From NCBI GenBank assembly GCA_951804985.1, contig OX638133.1, forward strand, positions 5,290,501 through 5,354,500: a stretch of DNA of 64,000 nucleotides, in the 5' to 3' direction. The first letter of the stretch is position 1. Every line of letters begins with the position of its first letter. Source of the stretch: Dryomyza anilis (taxonomy: Eukaryota; Arthropoda; Insecta; Diptera; Dryomyzidae). The translations under genes and the position numbers were made by a program. This document shows, in pieces, positions 12,247 through 24,289 of the stretch. The notes beneath the pieces are model-generated. The model made no database searches, had not been told where the DNA came from, and worked only from the letters and a program-made list of their open reading frames with translations.

Positions 12247-13257
12247 ATGATGAATAATCATCAGATTATACAGTTCTACAAAAACCATATTGTTTTACAC
12301 ATTACCCTAAGAGAAACGTCAAATTCCGAACTCTTTTCATATAGTACCATATAATAATTTTAATTTTTAGATTATTAACAAAATGTAAATTATATTTTGA
12401 ACTTTGGTTCAGAATAGAAACATCGGTTATTTATGTATTTTGTAATGTGTATGCGAAAAAATGCAATGCTGCAAAACAATATTAGAATTGATTTATTTTA
12501 TAATTATATTAAATATTTAAACAAACTAAAATATAGCTGTAATATCAAAAAATATTTATATAAAAGTATAAATCTATGCATGTCTGTATATAGCACATAT
12601 ATAGCATGTGCCATGTAATTATATAAACAGCTCAAATAACTTAACATTCTCCAGTGCAATAAATATATGTAAATGGGCCTATAGATACATAAGTATCTGT
12701 TGGATATATCTATGAAATGCATTGTGTGCATTTGTTTAAATACATATATATAATATTATGTATAAATGCGTAAGCAGCATTAATGTCAGCTTGATTTATG
12801 TAGTATATAAATGCCTACCGCGGCAGTGTATGTACGTCCGTCTGCATATTTGTATCTATGTATGTAAGTATCTGCGTAATATTTATGCATGTGCATATAT
12901 TGTATCTGCATGCCATCATGTAGTATATACAATCAAAAGTATATATTTGTCTGTATTGGTGTAAATAAATTTTATTATATTGCAATCAAACTCGTTCATG
13001 AAGTGTTGCGCTTGCATTTAATGCACATCAAATGCGGCATAGAACGAAGGCACTTCACGCACGCACACATACGGACGGACGGACATTTGTACATAATTCG
13101 GACATGCGACGGACATGGAGCCATTAATGTGTTCCAGGGGAAGGGTTGAGGGTGACGCTGGCAGGGAGCCCAAAACGTTGTATTAGAATGTGCTTTTGAA
13201 CTTTAATTAATTGTTTGTGAAGTGAGCAAAGTGTTGCTTAAATCTGTAGATAAGGCC
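12247..13257. other. AT-rich spacer
   Basis: No gene is recognised. Contains long stretches of short TATA/ATAT-rich words (12500-12960) and a more balanced segment at 13000-13170 with an (GGAC)-type run at 13073-13085. The several short open frames are low-complexity. Confidence 0.4.
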
Positions 13258-13659
13258 TACACACAAAAAATTTCACCAACTACCAGGATTCATCATATTG
13301 ATGAAATCATTCATTGAATTAAAATCGTATTTTTTAAATGTTTTTCATTTTCAATATTTTTTTAACATCAAATTTCAAGCACAAATTTATCTCCATTTAC
13401 ACATTAATGTATTTATAATTCTTAAATGATGTATAACATATAATTGCTAATTATTCGAAGCCTCCATTTCATCATATTAATGAAAAAGTAAACATCATAT
13501 TGATGAATTTTGGTCATCAAACCATATTAATTTAAATATCATAAATCATATAAGAATTCTAAATACACTGAAACACTGAAAATATACGATTCTAGTTCAA
13601 TGAATGAAATCATCAATATGATGAATACTAGTAGTTGGTTATTTTTTTTTTTGTGTGTA
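13258..13659. mobile_element. TA-flanked MITE with TTCATCATATTGATGAA palindromes
   Basis: Starts CACACAAAAAA after a TA (13258-13259) and ends TTTTTTTTGTGTG before a TA (13658-13659). Near both ends, in inverted orientation, is CCAACTACYAG(R)ATTCATCATATTGATGA-type sequence, and the palindrome TTCATCATATTGATGAA recurs inside. No coding capacity. The TA flanks and CACA(G)AAAAA ends resemble three longer elements here (21486-24261, 25365-27001, 57556-58471). Probably a Tc1/mariner-type or similar MITE. Confidence 0.65.
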
Positions 13660-13889
13660 GAACATACAGTTTTTAAAGCTTAAAAATCTCCACTTGTCTT
13701 GCGTCGATTTTCTAAAAACAGCCGATTTCGCAGTTGAATCAAATAAATATTGGTTGCTACAACCAATTTTAGTAGATATAACAACGAACTATTTGTTAAG
13801 CCAACTAAATATTTGTTATGTCTCATTTTAAATTTAGTGGTCGTAGCATTGAAAATAAACAATTGTAATAAACAAATTGTAAACAAATT

Positions 13890-14935
13890 GTAATCACCAA
13901 CTACTAGATTCATCATATTGTTACCATCGTTCATTATATGACATATTGATGAATACATTCATAATATATATGAAATTATTCGTACTATCGTTAAGAACAA
14001 AATATTCAATACAATGAATTTGAATCGTCATATTGATGAATTTGTTCATAATATTTATGAATATAATATGTTTTCGAATTTTCAAAACAAAAAAAAAAAT
14101 TTTTTTTAGAAAATAATTCAAAAAAAAAATTTATAAAATAAAACAAAAACAAAAAATCGAAATACATTTTTTTTTCGAAAAATAGAAAATTTCGTGAAAT
14201 ATTTTTTGAACAAAAAAAAAAATTCCGAAAAAAAGTTTTTTCAAACAAAATTTTTTTAGGTATATTTTTACAAAAAAAATATGTTGGACATTTTTTTTTT
14301 TAGTATATTTTTTATAAATATATCTTTTTATAAATATTTCTTTTTATAAATATATCTTTTTATAAATATATCTTTTTATAAATATATCTTTTTATAAATA
14401 TATCTTTTTATAAATATATCTTTTTATAAATATATCTTTTTATAAATATATCTTTTTATAAATATATCTTTTTATAAATATATCTTTTTATAAATATATC
14501 TTTTTACAAATAAAAAGTTGTAATTATAAATAAATAAATTATAAATCATTTTACTAATTTATGCATGTCGAGCAAGCATTATATAAGAAATAACTTACAA
14601 GAACTACTTGAGAACTGAGAAGTACGGCAAAAAATGAACGTAAATTAAATATTTTAATTGAAATATGGTTTGATGAAAAGTATTCTTCAATATGAAGTAA
14701 AATATGACGTATTTTATGTTCTTGTACATTAATATGATTAAACGTATGCTTCACACACAGTTCATCATATTGAAGAACACTTTTTCGACAGTTACCAAGC
14801 GTTCAGCATATTTAAGATCGCATCCATAACATTGATGTCGTTAGTCATTAATATTATAAATGGTTCTTCAATACAATGAATCATGGTTTAAAGGACGGAA
14901 TTCATTAATATGATTACATTTTTTTTTCTGTGCTA
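13890..14935. repeat. TTCATCATATTGATGAA-related repeats, decayed MITEs
   Basis: Sequence related to the 13258-13659 MITE (CCAACTACTAGATTCATCATATTG at 13889 in parts, and inverted fragments at 14025-14060, 14755-14790 and 14895-14915) is scattered around a minisatellite. The right side ends TTTTTTTTCTGTG at about 14931. Boundaries of single elements cannot be fixed. No gene. Confidence 0.5.
14308..14512. repeat. 16-bp minisatellite
   Basis: About 12-13 tandem units of CTTTTTATAAATATAT, almost identical to one another. Lies within the MITE-derived stretch described for 13890-14935. Confidence 0.92.
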
Positions 14936-15239
14936 TTGTTTGACACAAATGAATTTCGGTTAAGGCAAACTACATTTTTTAATGATTGCGAATGAATATT
15001 CGTTGAAACGTCAATTAGTTATTTCTGTGAGTGTAGAATTTGTGCTAGGGTAATGTCGGAAACGGACTATTGTATTTTTACTTTGTCATAACCCGAACAG
15101 TTTCATGATCTGGGAATAAACATCTATTCCCTAATAGAATAAACTTTTACAAGATTAATTACAAAAATTCTGTAACTCATTTGTTACCGGAAAACGCTTC
15201 AATACGTTGCTGATAAAACCAACAATCAAAATAATTTTT

Positions 15240-16115
15240 AATTTCGTAAAATACACAAAAAATTCGTAGAATACACGAAACTTTCGTTATTTCTATTTTT
15301 TTTCATATTTATTTTTCATATATTTTTTACGAAACTTTCGTTATTTTTTTTCTGTTATAATTTTTTTTACGAAAGAATAACATATTTTACGAATGAGCTT
15401 TACATTTTACGAATAAATTACCAAACTTTCGTAAATTTTGACGCTATATGTAGAATTTTACGAAACATTCGTGCATCAAATAGCAACTTGGAGCTGCATT
15501 TTATTTTAATTGACAGCACGGTCGCAAATAGATAGATAAATACAAAAAGATTTAAACTGTGTTCTATGTTAGTTCTGTTTGTGTGAAAAGTTTAAGAGTA
15601 TTCAAGAGTAAATTTTGACGCTAAATTATCAAACTTTCGTAAATTGTGACGCTATATGTAGAATTTTACGAAACATTCGTGCGTCAAATAGTTACTTGGA
15701 ACTGCATTTTATTTTATTGGTAGCACTATCGCAAATAGATAGTTATAAATACAAAAAAATTTAAAATGTGTTCTGTGTTAGTTCTGTTTGTGTCAAAAGT
15801 ATCATATTTTTATTTTTCATATTTTTATGATTCATCATTTTCATCGTCAGTTTTTTTTTAACAAGATATTAGTGTATTTTACGAAACATTCGTAAAATGT
15901 TTCATACATGTACGAATTCTATCGTAACATGTGCGAATATATTCGGGAAAAAGTACACAAGTATTTAATAAATTACGAAACTTTCGTATTATCTACGAAT
16001 GGCTTTCGTAGATAAAATCTACGAATAGTTTCGTAAAATAAACAATTAATATACGTAATTGGATTCGGGAATTTTTTCGTAAAATACACGAACGATTTCG
16101 TATATTTTAAACAGA
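15240..16115. repeat. TTTACGAAA/TTCGTAAA palindrome-rich element with 208-bp duplication
   Basis: The short motif TTTACGAAA and its complement TTTCGTAAA occur many times in both orientations across about 870 bp, densest near both ends. In the middle, a segment beginning at 15431 (GTAAATTTTGACGCTATATG) is repeated at 15639, a 208-bp tandem duplication containing TTAGTTCTGTTTGTGT. No coding capacity. The inverted organisation suggests a foldback transposon; no target-site duplication could be identified. Confidence 0.65.
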
Positions 16116-16259
16116 TCCTATTTTGAGTGAAGAAATGAACTATTTTAATTTTGAGCTGTAATTAGTTTCACAATTCTCGTACGATTTATACCATTTAAAA
16201 TAATGTTGAAATAGAAAAATGTGTGTAATAAAAAATTAAATTAAATTTTGAAGTTTGTG

Positions 16260-16940
16260 AAACGCATTTTAAATTATATGCCTGCCGTTGCATATATTTG
16301 TTTTTGCTGCATTTTCTGCATATAATTTGGCTTTATTATATAAACGGCACATGTGTCAAAGAATGTGTTGTAGGTTCAAACAATGCAATGGCAACAACAA
16401 TTGCTGTTGCCTTTGCTAAGCCACCCTCAAATGCCACAAAGAACGCCTTTCGGCTGCACACTTCGTCGGTATATAAGAGGCTTTACGCACATCATTCTGA
16501 TTTTCATCTATCCAACCAACCATTCATCCATTCGTGCACCATCCATCCATCCATCGTTCGATGCGTTCATCCGTCCGTCCGACTGGCCACCCATCCATCC
16601 CTAATACGTGCAGTTAATGGATGCACACGTAGCGGCAGTTGTAGTAGTTGTTATCGCTTATCAAATGCCAAAAGCTTATCTGAAAAAAAGACGCGTTTTT
16701 ATCAGCTCGTATTTTTTTTTTTTTTTTTGAAGCGATTTACTAAGTAGTGGGCCGACCCATTGTGTCGGCGTGAGGGCGGAGGTTGCGGCTGAGTGGCGCT
16801 GCATGCAACCAGTGCTGGAATTTTGAGCATTTTTCTTTTTTTCTTGTTGTTCATTCTTCACATTTGAATGCGTGACATAGAAACGTGGGCGGTGACGTGA
16901 CGGCAGACGAAACGACCAGTCAACCAAATCGCATTATTTA
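16260..16940. other. GC-richer single-copy island with (CATC)n run
   Basis: Balanced composition, CAACAA-rich words at 16380-16420 and a (CCAT/CATC)n microsatellite at 16500-16600. An open frame of about 149 codons (16298-16747) runs through the microsatellite and a poly-T tract and has no recognisable domain, so it is not called a gene. Similar islands are at 3130, 20740, 24290, 30960 and 36850. Confidence 0.4.
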
Positions 16941-17161
16941 TTTTTTATTTTTTTTTTCTTTTATACGACAATGTCACATATTTAGTTTGGAGTTTTCGAA
17001 AAATTACAATTTAATAATTTTTTTAGTTTTTTTTTTAACTGTTAGCTGTGTAGAATATATGTGTCTATATGAGGGTCTGATTGCAAAATTAATTTGGAAA
17101 TGTTAAGATACAAGTAATACCAGTTAAAGGGATTTCCCAGTTACCAGTAGGTTTAAATTTT

Positions 17162-17262
17162 TTATACCCTAAGATTGAAATAGTATATTTACTTTGGTAA
17201 GCCGTTTGTAACACCCAGAAGGAAGCATAACCAGTATGGAAAAGAATATATGAGAAGCTCGT
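17162..17262 (+). mobile_element. Mini-me-like element, truncated fragment
   Basis: Only the terminal portion remains: TATACCCTAAGATTGAAATA, then GCCGTTTGTAACACCCAGAAGG and ACCAGTATGGAAAAG. It is more diverged than the three longer copies and has neither the (GTCY)n block nor the far terminus. Confidence 0.75.
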
Positions 17263-17374
17263 TTTCAAAACATACTATCCACGTAAATATAAAATACTTT
17301 TATTTACAAAAATACTGCACAAAAATTATTATTTTAAAAAAGTGAATAAACAGAACGAAATGATTAGGACTGGA

Positions 17375-18565
17375 AAACGTGTTTGGTACGATAAGTCGAA
17401 ATTTAAAATATCGAAACTAAAAATATCCATGACAAAAATGTAGAAAATAAATATGCCGAAACCTAAAAATGTCGAAACCTAAAAATGTCGAAAACAAAAA
17501 TATGGAAAACTAAAATGTTGAAAAATAAAATGTCGAAAACTAAAAATGTCGAAATTTAAAATGGCGAAATCATTTTTAACTGAAAAAATGATAGAAGAAA
17601 TGAAAAGTAACAAAAGTAGTGTTTTTTGTGTAAGAAATATATTTTAGTAAGCAAAAAAGTTACAAATAAATATAATAAATATAATATAATAAAATATATT
17701 CATAAAACAGACACCACTATTATAAGTCCGGTCGAAATCGAAATTTTAGCTACTTTAGGATCCGTGCGTAATGGAATTCAGTGTGAATATGTCCACTGTG
17801 ACGAAACAGAATTCCATTCCGCATGAATCTTAGAGTAGCTAAAATTTCGTACTCGTACGGAGATTCATATTTCCGCTACGACGGGACTCAAAATTGAGGT
17901 GAGAACATACCAGAAAATGCAAATATTAATTTAAAACTATATAAACTATTAATTTAATTTGAAGGCATTATTTTTAAATATTAGTCATCAAAATACCATC
18001 TTGAAATTTGGCACGAACATTTATAACAAATCAACAAAAATTTTGAATGAAGTATCAACCACTTTTTCGTGTTTAGTAAATTTGATTGTCCAAAAGATTG
18101 TTTTGTAACTTTTAAAATGACGAAGTTACTAGCTTCAAGAGATGTTGCATATGAAACACCATACACAAGTTATCTTTATAACTTTGAACCACAATATCTT
18201 TGGAAATAGTGGTCGAAAAAAATATAAAAATTTGTTAATGCATATCTCGAAAATTAAAATTCCATTGTTATCGCAGAAGGTAAGTTGCACCCCCTATATA
18301 TTTGGTGTGGAATGGCTCAAATAAGATTTTAAATTTGTATTTCAACATTTTGATATTTAATATTTTAATTTTCGACATTTTTTGCTCCATTATTAAAATG
18401 TATGAATATTTATTTTCAATTTTTTTTTCAACATTTTCTACTTAAAAATATTTTTCGACATTTCTTGTTTGTTTCTTCATTTTGTTTGTTTCTTCATTTT
18501 AAGGCCTTTAAAATTTCGACATTTGCAGGTTTCGACATTTGTTTTTCGACATATAGTACAGATCC
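17375..18565. mobile_element. GTCGAAA foldback element B
   Basis: The left arm (17388-17590) starts TTGGTACGATAAGTCGAAAT and consists of AAAATGTCGAAAACTA-like units; the right arm (about 18350-18560) carries the inverted units and ends TTTTTCGACATATAGTAC. The middle shares ATACCATCTTGAAATTTGGC and GTGGTCGAAAAAAATATAAA-like segments with element A, and contains a long stem-loop at 17739-17849. No coding capacity. About 1.2 kb. Confidence 0.78.
17739..17849. repeat. Long stem-loop within GTCGAAA element B
   Basis: CGAAATTTTAGCTACT at 17739 is inverted as AGTAGCTAAAATTTCG ending at 17849, and the inner part (GGAATTC/GAATTCC) extends the stem with mismatches. Element C has a related segment next to the mariner insertion at 23732-23790. 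Confidence 0.65.
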
Positions 18566-18879
18566 CGTGGAAAACATCTATGTTCGGTTTCGTCTGTCCT
18601 TCTGTCTGTCTATTGAAATTACGATTAACGAAAAACTAGAAGAACTGGATCTATGTAACACCTAAATATGGTATATGATTAATATTTAATATCTAATTTC
18701 AAACTTTAACCTTTTGCTTTTAATCGCTGGTTTTAAATGATCAATAATTACGGTGACCTATATTTCAAAACCAAAAAGTAGGATATCGTCGGTGATACTG
18801 CAAAACCGCCTAACTGCATGTGAAAATTAATGTGTTATAATCGGGTTTTTATGATATGTTAATCGGATAAATTAGATAA

Positions 18880-19310
18880 ATGCCATTATAAGTTATGACC
18901 AGGCAGGCAAAATGGCACAAAACAACAGTAAAAATGGCACACAAATAGGCAAAAAATGGCACAAAAATAATCAAAAAATGCCACAAAAATAGTCAAAAAT
19001 GGCAAAAAGGCAAAATATGGCAAAAAAAAAACTTTATCAAATTTTTCAATGAACTATTTTTGTTGACAATCATAGATTTCTCTTTTACATGGTATAATAT
19101 TTATTTCAATAATTTCATTCACAAAATTAAGAACATACAAAAATAAGTACACAAGAAGAGGACGTCATATATTTTTTAATACAACCAGAAAATCGAAAAT
19201 AATATATAAAAAGGTTTGCCAGAGTGTAAAAAAGGCATTTTTAGGCAAATTGGCAAATTTACAAAATAATTGAAAAAATGGCAAAAATGGCCAAAATCTT
19301 GCGTGGTTTT
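18880..19310. repeat. Degenerate AAAATGGCACAAAAA repeats
   Basis: At 18900-19025 the motif AAATGGCACAAAAATA(G) recurs about five times, and related GGCAAAAATGGCCAAAA words return at 19225-19300. The two blocks may be ends of one element, but no terminal repeats can be defined. No gene. Confidence 0.5.
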
Positions 19311-19344
19311 GTTGAATATTTCTAGCCTCAAAAAACAAAACTAA

Positions 19345-20045
19345 ACGGCCGAATTTGAAAAATTGAAAAATCTTCTCATGTCAAAAGGGCGAATCTTATG
19401 GTTTTTTTGCCATACATTTTTACTGGTACAAGATAAAATTATAGTGTAAAGACATGAATTATTTTTCTTTAAAGCACCTCTATATTGGCATCATTATTTA
19501 AAAATGAATTTTCGAAATTTTGTTATTTGCAAGAAATGTGTTTGCCAAATTATTTTTAAATAATGATGCCAATCGATAGGTGCTTTAAAAACAAACAATT
19601 AATTGCTCAACAGTACTATTTTATCTTATACTAATACAAAGTTATGGCAAAAAAACGAAAAGATTCGCCCTTTTGGCATGACAAGATTTTCCAGTTTTCC
19701 AATTTTGCATTTGCAAGTGATAACTTCTTATTGGTACAAGATAAAATAGTTATGTAAATGCATTAATTGTTTGTTTTTGAAGCATCTATCGATTGGCATT
19801 ATTATTTAAAAATATTTTTTTGAATTTTTGTTATTTGCAAGAAAAATGTTTGGCAAATTATTTTTAAATAATAGGTGCTTTAAAAATAAACAATTAAGGC
19901 CGTTACTCTACTATTTAATCTTGTACCCCTGAAAAGTTATGGCAAAAAACAATAATATTTACGCTTTGGTCAGGATATAACCACACAAAATCAGTATTTA
20001 TATTTCAGTAAGTTGTCCAAATCAAAAGATATTTTATAGAAAAAA
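19345..20045. mobile_element. Foldback element, ATATCGTCAC/GCCAAAGGG family, diverged copy
   Basis: Contains the family modules CATGTCAAAAGGGCGAATCT, ACAAGATAAAATTATAGTG, GATGCCAATCGATAGGTGCT in alternating orientation, and at its right side an inverted version of the GTGAGACTATATCCTGATCA segment seen at 4880 and 48200. The outer ATATCGTCAC termini are not recognisable. Orientation is opposite to the other two copies. Confidence 0.65.
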
Positions 20046-20700
20046 AATCACAGAAAAAAAATCATCAATATGATGAATTTATTCATATATATTATGAATT
20101 TTTTCAACAACTACCAGATTCATCATATTGATATCACCATTCATTAAATGAAATATTATATATGAAATTATTCGTACTTTCGAACATCAAAGTGAAGAAC
20201 AATATATTCAATACAATATATTTGAATCGTCATATTGATAAATTTGTTCATAATATTTATGAATATAATATTTTTTTAAGAATTAGAAAATAATAAAAAA
20301 AAATTTAGAAAAGTGTTGTAAAAATTTTATTTAAAAATAACAAAAACAAAATTTTCTAAAAAAAAATTATACGAAAATTTTTTTTTTTTTAAAAACAGGC
20401 AAATTTAAAAATAACAGAAACAAAATTTTCAAAAAAAAATTGTTTTCATTTTAAGGTAACGATGTGATGGAATGTGTTGTTTTCCTGCCGGTTTTCATTA
20501 CTATTTGAATACGATTAATAAATTTAGTGAGCACATTCATAATTCAAAAACATAAATGAAAGACATAAATTAAATGTAGACATTGAAGATAATAATCCCT
20601 AAAAATTATAAAATATTTAACAATTATAATTTTTTAATTTCAATTTTTATTATTATTTTTTTTTTGTTTCTAAGTGCACTATTTAAAGAAACTTAGCAAA
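20046..20700. repeat. Decayed MITE sequence and AT-rich spacer
   Basis: 20065-20260 repeats the palindromes ATCATCAATATGATGAA and TTCATCATATTGATATCACC seen at 13258-13659, next to a CACAGAAAAAAAA end. The remainder to 20700 is A/T-rich with no supported feature. Confidence 0.45.
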
Positions 20701-20739
20701 CATTTTAATTAAACTTTTCAAACAGTTTGTACGTGCATC

Positions 20740-21480
20740 CGAGAAGAATTCAGACTTTAAGTTGGGGCATGGGGGGGAATAAATGATTCGATGCAACTGC
20801 TGCCCCCTGAAAAATTTTTGTAATTTACAGGCACTTGATTAAAAGCAGAAGCAGCAACAGCAGCCTCTAATTTCAGAGCAAAACGTAGACAAAGCTTTTC
20901 AAATACAGCGTAATTGCTCAAAAACCCTCGCATCGACATTTTCTGTTAGCTGACGATTTCGACCATTAAAAATTATTCGTAAAACTTTTCATCATCATCA
21001 TCAACATGAACAGCAGCAGCAGCAATGGAGGCAGTGGCACGAACAACGACAGCCATTTACATACAAACAGCTGCGTGCCCGTTGCTGCTACGTTGTCAGC
21101 AATGGCAACAGCAGAAATAGCAACAGCAAAGGCAGTAACAGCAAAGGCAGCAACAAGCAAAAGAAATCCTTTTAGCCAAGTATTTTAAAGCTTTAAAGTT
21201 GATTATTTAAGCAACGGGCGGTTAACGGCAGCAATACAACAACAACAACGGCAGGACAAGAACGACAACAACATAAACGGCAGCAACTGCAACATCAGCA
21301 GCAGCACTGTCACCTCATGCATGAACGAGCGCGATGGACACTGACAGTGGATTTTCCTCATTTCGAGTGGGCTCCCTGTTTCTTATCGGAGCAGCGCGCA
21401 AGCACGGCGAACGACAGCGAGTTATCAATAGAATTTAAGACTATTTTTATTTTACCCCTTTTGTCTGTGGAGTAACAGCA
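20740..21480. other. Single-copy island rich in CAG/CAA triplets
   Basis: Balanced composition with many CAGCAGCAACAAC-like words (21005-21320). Open frames on both strands are short and follow the triplet repeats. Such islands are common in fly intergenic and intronic DNA. No gene is recognised; a regulatory role is possible. Confidence 0.4.
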
Positions 21481-22614
21481 ACATACACAGAGAAAAAAAA
21501 ATGTTTGTGACATAATTGTTGCAAACAGTTTCTTGTTAGAATCATGTCCATTCTTTAAAATAATTGTCTTACTCATTAATAAATTAAAAATAATAATTTC
21601 TAAAATCATATCTAAATTAAAATGTATGATAAGAATAACTAATGATTGTGGACAAATAAAATTTAAACATGAATGATTGCCAGAATAATACCAGAATAAC
21701 ATTATGTTTGCTGCTGTAATAATGTCATGGCTATGAACATTATTGATTGTTGAAATAATGCTCATATCAATGACATTTAAAAAAAACTTTCGAAACAATC
21801 TAATTTTTCTAAGGCACATCTACAATTCCATCTCAATTTGGCTGGACATAGGGGTGATCGTAAATTTATGTCATGAGTTAATTTATAAACATAAATACGT
21901 TTCAATATTATGGTTCTAAAAATTTTTATTGAGAAAACAAAATTGAAGCATATGGTATAGTCATGTTTTCTGGTTTATTATCGACTGTCTCATGCGCGGC
22001 TCTCAAGTAATTATTAATATTTATGAACTGATAATACAAACATGTTTTAGGGCATGACGCATGAATGTGCCTTAATATTATAAAATATTAAAAAATAAAT
22101 TTTTAATACAAAACGTTATTAATGTGAACTTTAAGGATCCAATAGGTTATCCGACGTTTCATTTTAAATCATTCTAAAAATTCACCTTAAAAACGTTTTA
22201 TATTAAAAATTATTTTTTATTTCATATTTCTTATTTTTCTTAATTTTTTGTGTCAGTTAGATTTTCGTCTGACAGAATTCGAAAGGCCTAACATTAATAA
22301 AATCAAAAATATTCATGTTTCAAAGTGTCTTTAATATGGATATAATCATGATGAACCGGATGGCAAGAAAACAACATTATTGCATTGTCAGCCAGTTCAA
22401 GGCAATATTTAAAATCTCAAGATGCAATATCAATGGAAATTTGGGTTTCGAGATATACATTATTTCCAGAGATACTGTCAATGTTCAAAGTAAGAAAGAT
22501 CACTTTTTGTTTGGTGGTTCATATGCATCATCAATTGATGTTAGTAACTCTGTTAAGGTGGGCAATGATTATTATTCCTGCACTTCAGATTTCTAGTACT
22601 TAATTCACATTTTT

Positions 22615-23731
22615 TTGTTGATTCAATAAGAGCGCTACAAAATAAGAGTGATAAATAAAACAAAAACGGTTTTGGATATCAATGAAGTTCTTTGTTCCTG
22701 TAAAAGTACGTTCGATGCCATTATGTATGGAACTCGATTTCTTTTGCATGGCCACCACGGGCACGTTTGCAGAAGTCCAGACGCTGAACCCAATTTTCGA
22801 CCATTTTCAAGCATAAATCGGCCGATACTACAGCAATTTCACGTTCGATATTCGTACGAAGTTCATCAATCGTCGCTGACTTGTTGGCATATACCATAGA
22901 CTTGACGTAGCCCCACAGGAAATAGTCTAACGGCGTCAAATCGCACGACCGAGGCGGCCAATCGACTGGACCATTTCGTGAGATAACACGTTCTCCAAAC
23001 TTGTTTTCCAATAAATTGATTGTGGCATTCGCTGTGTGGCTTGTGGCGCCATCCTGTTGGAACCACATGTCCTCCAAGTCCATATCATCCAATTGGGGTC
23101 AAAAATATTCGGTTATCATTGAACGGTAGCGATTCCCATTCACAGTAACGTGCCGGTCTTGATCATCTCGGAAGAAGTACGGCCCAATGACGAACAATTC
23201 ATGCCCAATTCACGAACATACGACGCTTCTGGTGGTCAAGCGGCTTCAGTTCTTGCGTCAATTTGATTTTGTAAGGATGTAGGCCAAGATCTTTTCGCAA
23301 AATTTGACACAAGGACGTCACAGAGATGCCCAACGCTTGAGAACGACGTGTGAGAGACATATTTGGGCTTTCTTCAACTGAAGCCTCAGCGGTAGCAATA
23401 TTCTCGATACTACGGGCACTTCTTTGTCTCACTGGCACGGGAATATTTTGTACTGTGCCTGTGGATTCAAATTTTACCACTATACGCTCAATTGTTGATC
23501 TGCTAAGACGATTATGACGACCATAAATTGGACGTAGCGTAGTGTTGAGGCCACTGACTCCGAATTTCGGTAGTAAATTTTAATAATTTCGACTCGTTGT
23601 TGACTCGTATATTTTTCCATCATAAAATGGCAAACCTTACTGAAGAGAAATGTCAAAAGAGCGGCAAGAAATATGGCGTCTTTTGCTGTCCCTGTCGTTC
23701 TACTTTTGTAGCGTCCCATTTGAAAAACCCT
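22615..23731 (-). mobile_element. Tc1/mariner element, DD41D-type, defective
   Basis: Inverted ends: TTCAATAAGAGCGCTACAAAA on the left in parts (22622-22641) and TTTTGTAGCGTCCCATTTGA with AAAACCCT at 23704-23731. It carries a broken transposase gene on the minus strand. About 1.1 kb, shorter than an intact element because of an internal deletion. A palindromic derivative with nearly identical terminal sequence is at 34478-34778. Confidence 0.85.
22721..23623 (-). pseudogene. Broken mariner-type transposase
   Basis: Likely start is the Met at 23623 or 23620 (MEKYTSQQRVEIIKIYYRNS). A helix-turn-helix DNA-binding domain follows, then a linker and part of the DDE/D catalytic domain. Breaks: a frameshift near residue 26-30 (about 23540); an internal deletion around 23195-23205 that joins MFVNWA directly to the sequence after the first catalytic Asp, so that Asp region is lost; and a TGA stop at 23099-23101. 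The downstream part keeps WFQQDGATSHTA, with the second Asp, and SCDLTPLDYFLWGYVK, with the third. 41 residues separate the two, which matches the DD41D (rosa-like) group of mariner relatives. The protein cannot be active. Group assignment rests on this spacing and remembered motifs. Confidence 0.85.
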
Positions 23732-24289
23732 TTAGCTAAAAATTTGAATTCGTAGCGAAGATTTGGATGTTCGCTACGACCGCACTCTGAATTTCTGTGT
23801 CTGTGTTACGAATATGTTATTTTTTTCAATGTTTATCTTCGTATTTTATTATATTTTTTTAAATTTTTTGCTTACTAAAATATTTTTCTTACAGAAGAAA
23901 TACTATTTTTGTTACTATGCATTTATTTCGATATTTCTAATTTTCGACATTTTATTTTTCAACATTTTTGTCTTCGACATTTTTGTTTTGAAATTTTTCT
24001 TTTCGACATTTTTAGGTTTCGAAATTTTTATTTTCTACATTTTTGTCTTCGGTATTTTTAGTTTCGATATTTTAAATTTCGACCTATCGTACCAGACCCT
24101 TTTAAAATACCTCGACCCAGTCAAAAATTTTATATCGGGTAAAAAAACATGTAATAAATTCGTAAACTTTATAGAAACATTTAACATGATTACAGCAATT
24201 TTTAATTATTAAATGATGCTGTCATAAAATAATTGTGGTTATCATATTTTTTATCTGCGTGTAAGCAGTAGATATGGCTACAGCTTCAT

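Larger units (their letters stand above)
22290..24110. mobile_element. GTCGAAA foldback element C, partial, hosting a mariner
   Basis: The right arm (23935-24105) has inverted GTCGAAA units and ends TTTCGACCTATCGTACCAGACC, the complement of the family terminus. The left part (22296-22600) matches the middle of element A in inverted orientation (GAGATACTGTC...CAAAGT). No left arm is visible, so it is truncated. A Tc1/mariner element inserted between 22615 and 23731. Confidence 0.6.
21486..24261. mobile_element. Putative composite TA-flanked element
   Basis: Left end CACAGAGAAAAAAAAATG preceded by TA, right end (inverted) CACGCAGATAAAAAATATG followed by TA. The ends match imperfectly, so the assignment is tentative. 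Inside are a partial GTCGAAA element and a mariner remnant, which would make this an older element invaded twice. Confidence 0.4.

Noticed and set aside
16298..16747. 149-codon open frame
   Set aside because: Runs through a CATC microsatellite and a poly-T tract; no domain and no codon-use support.
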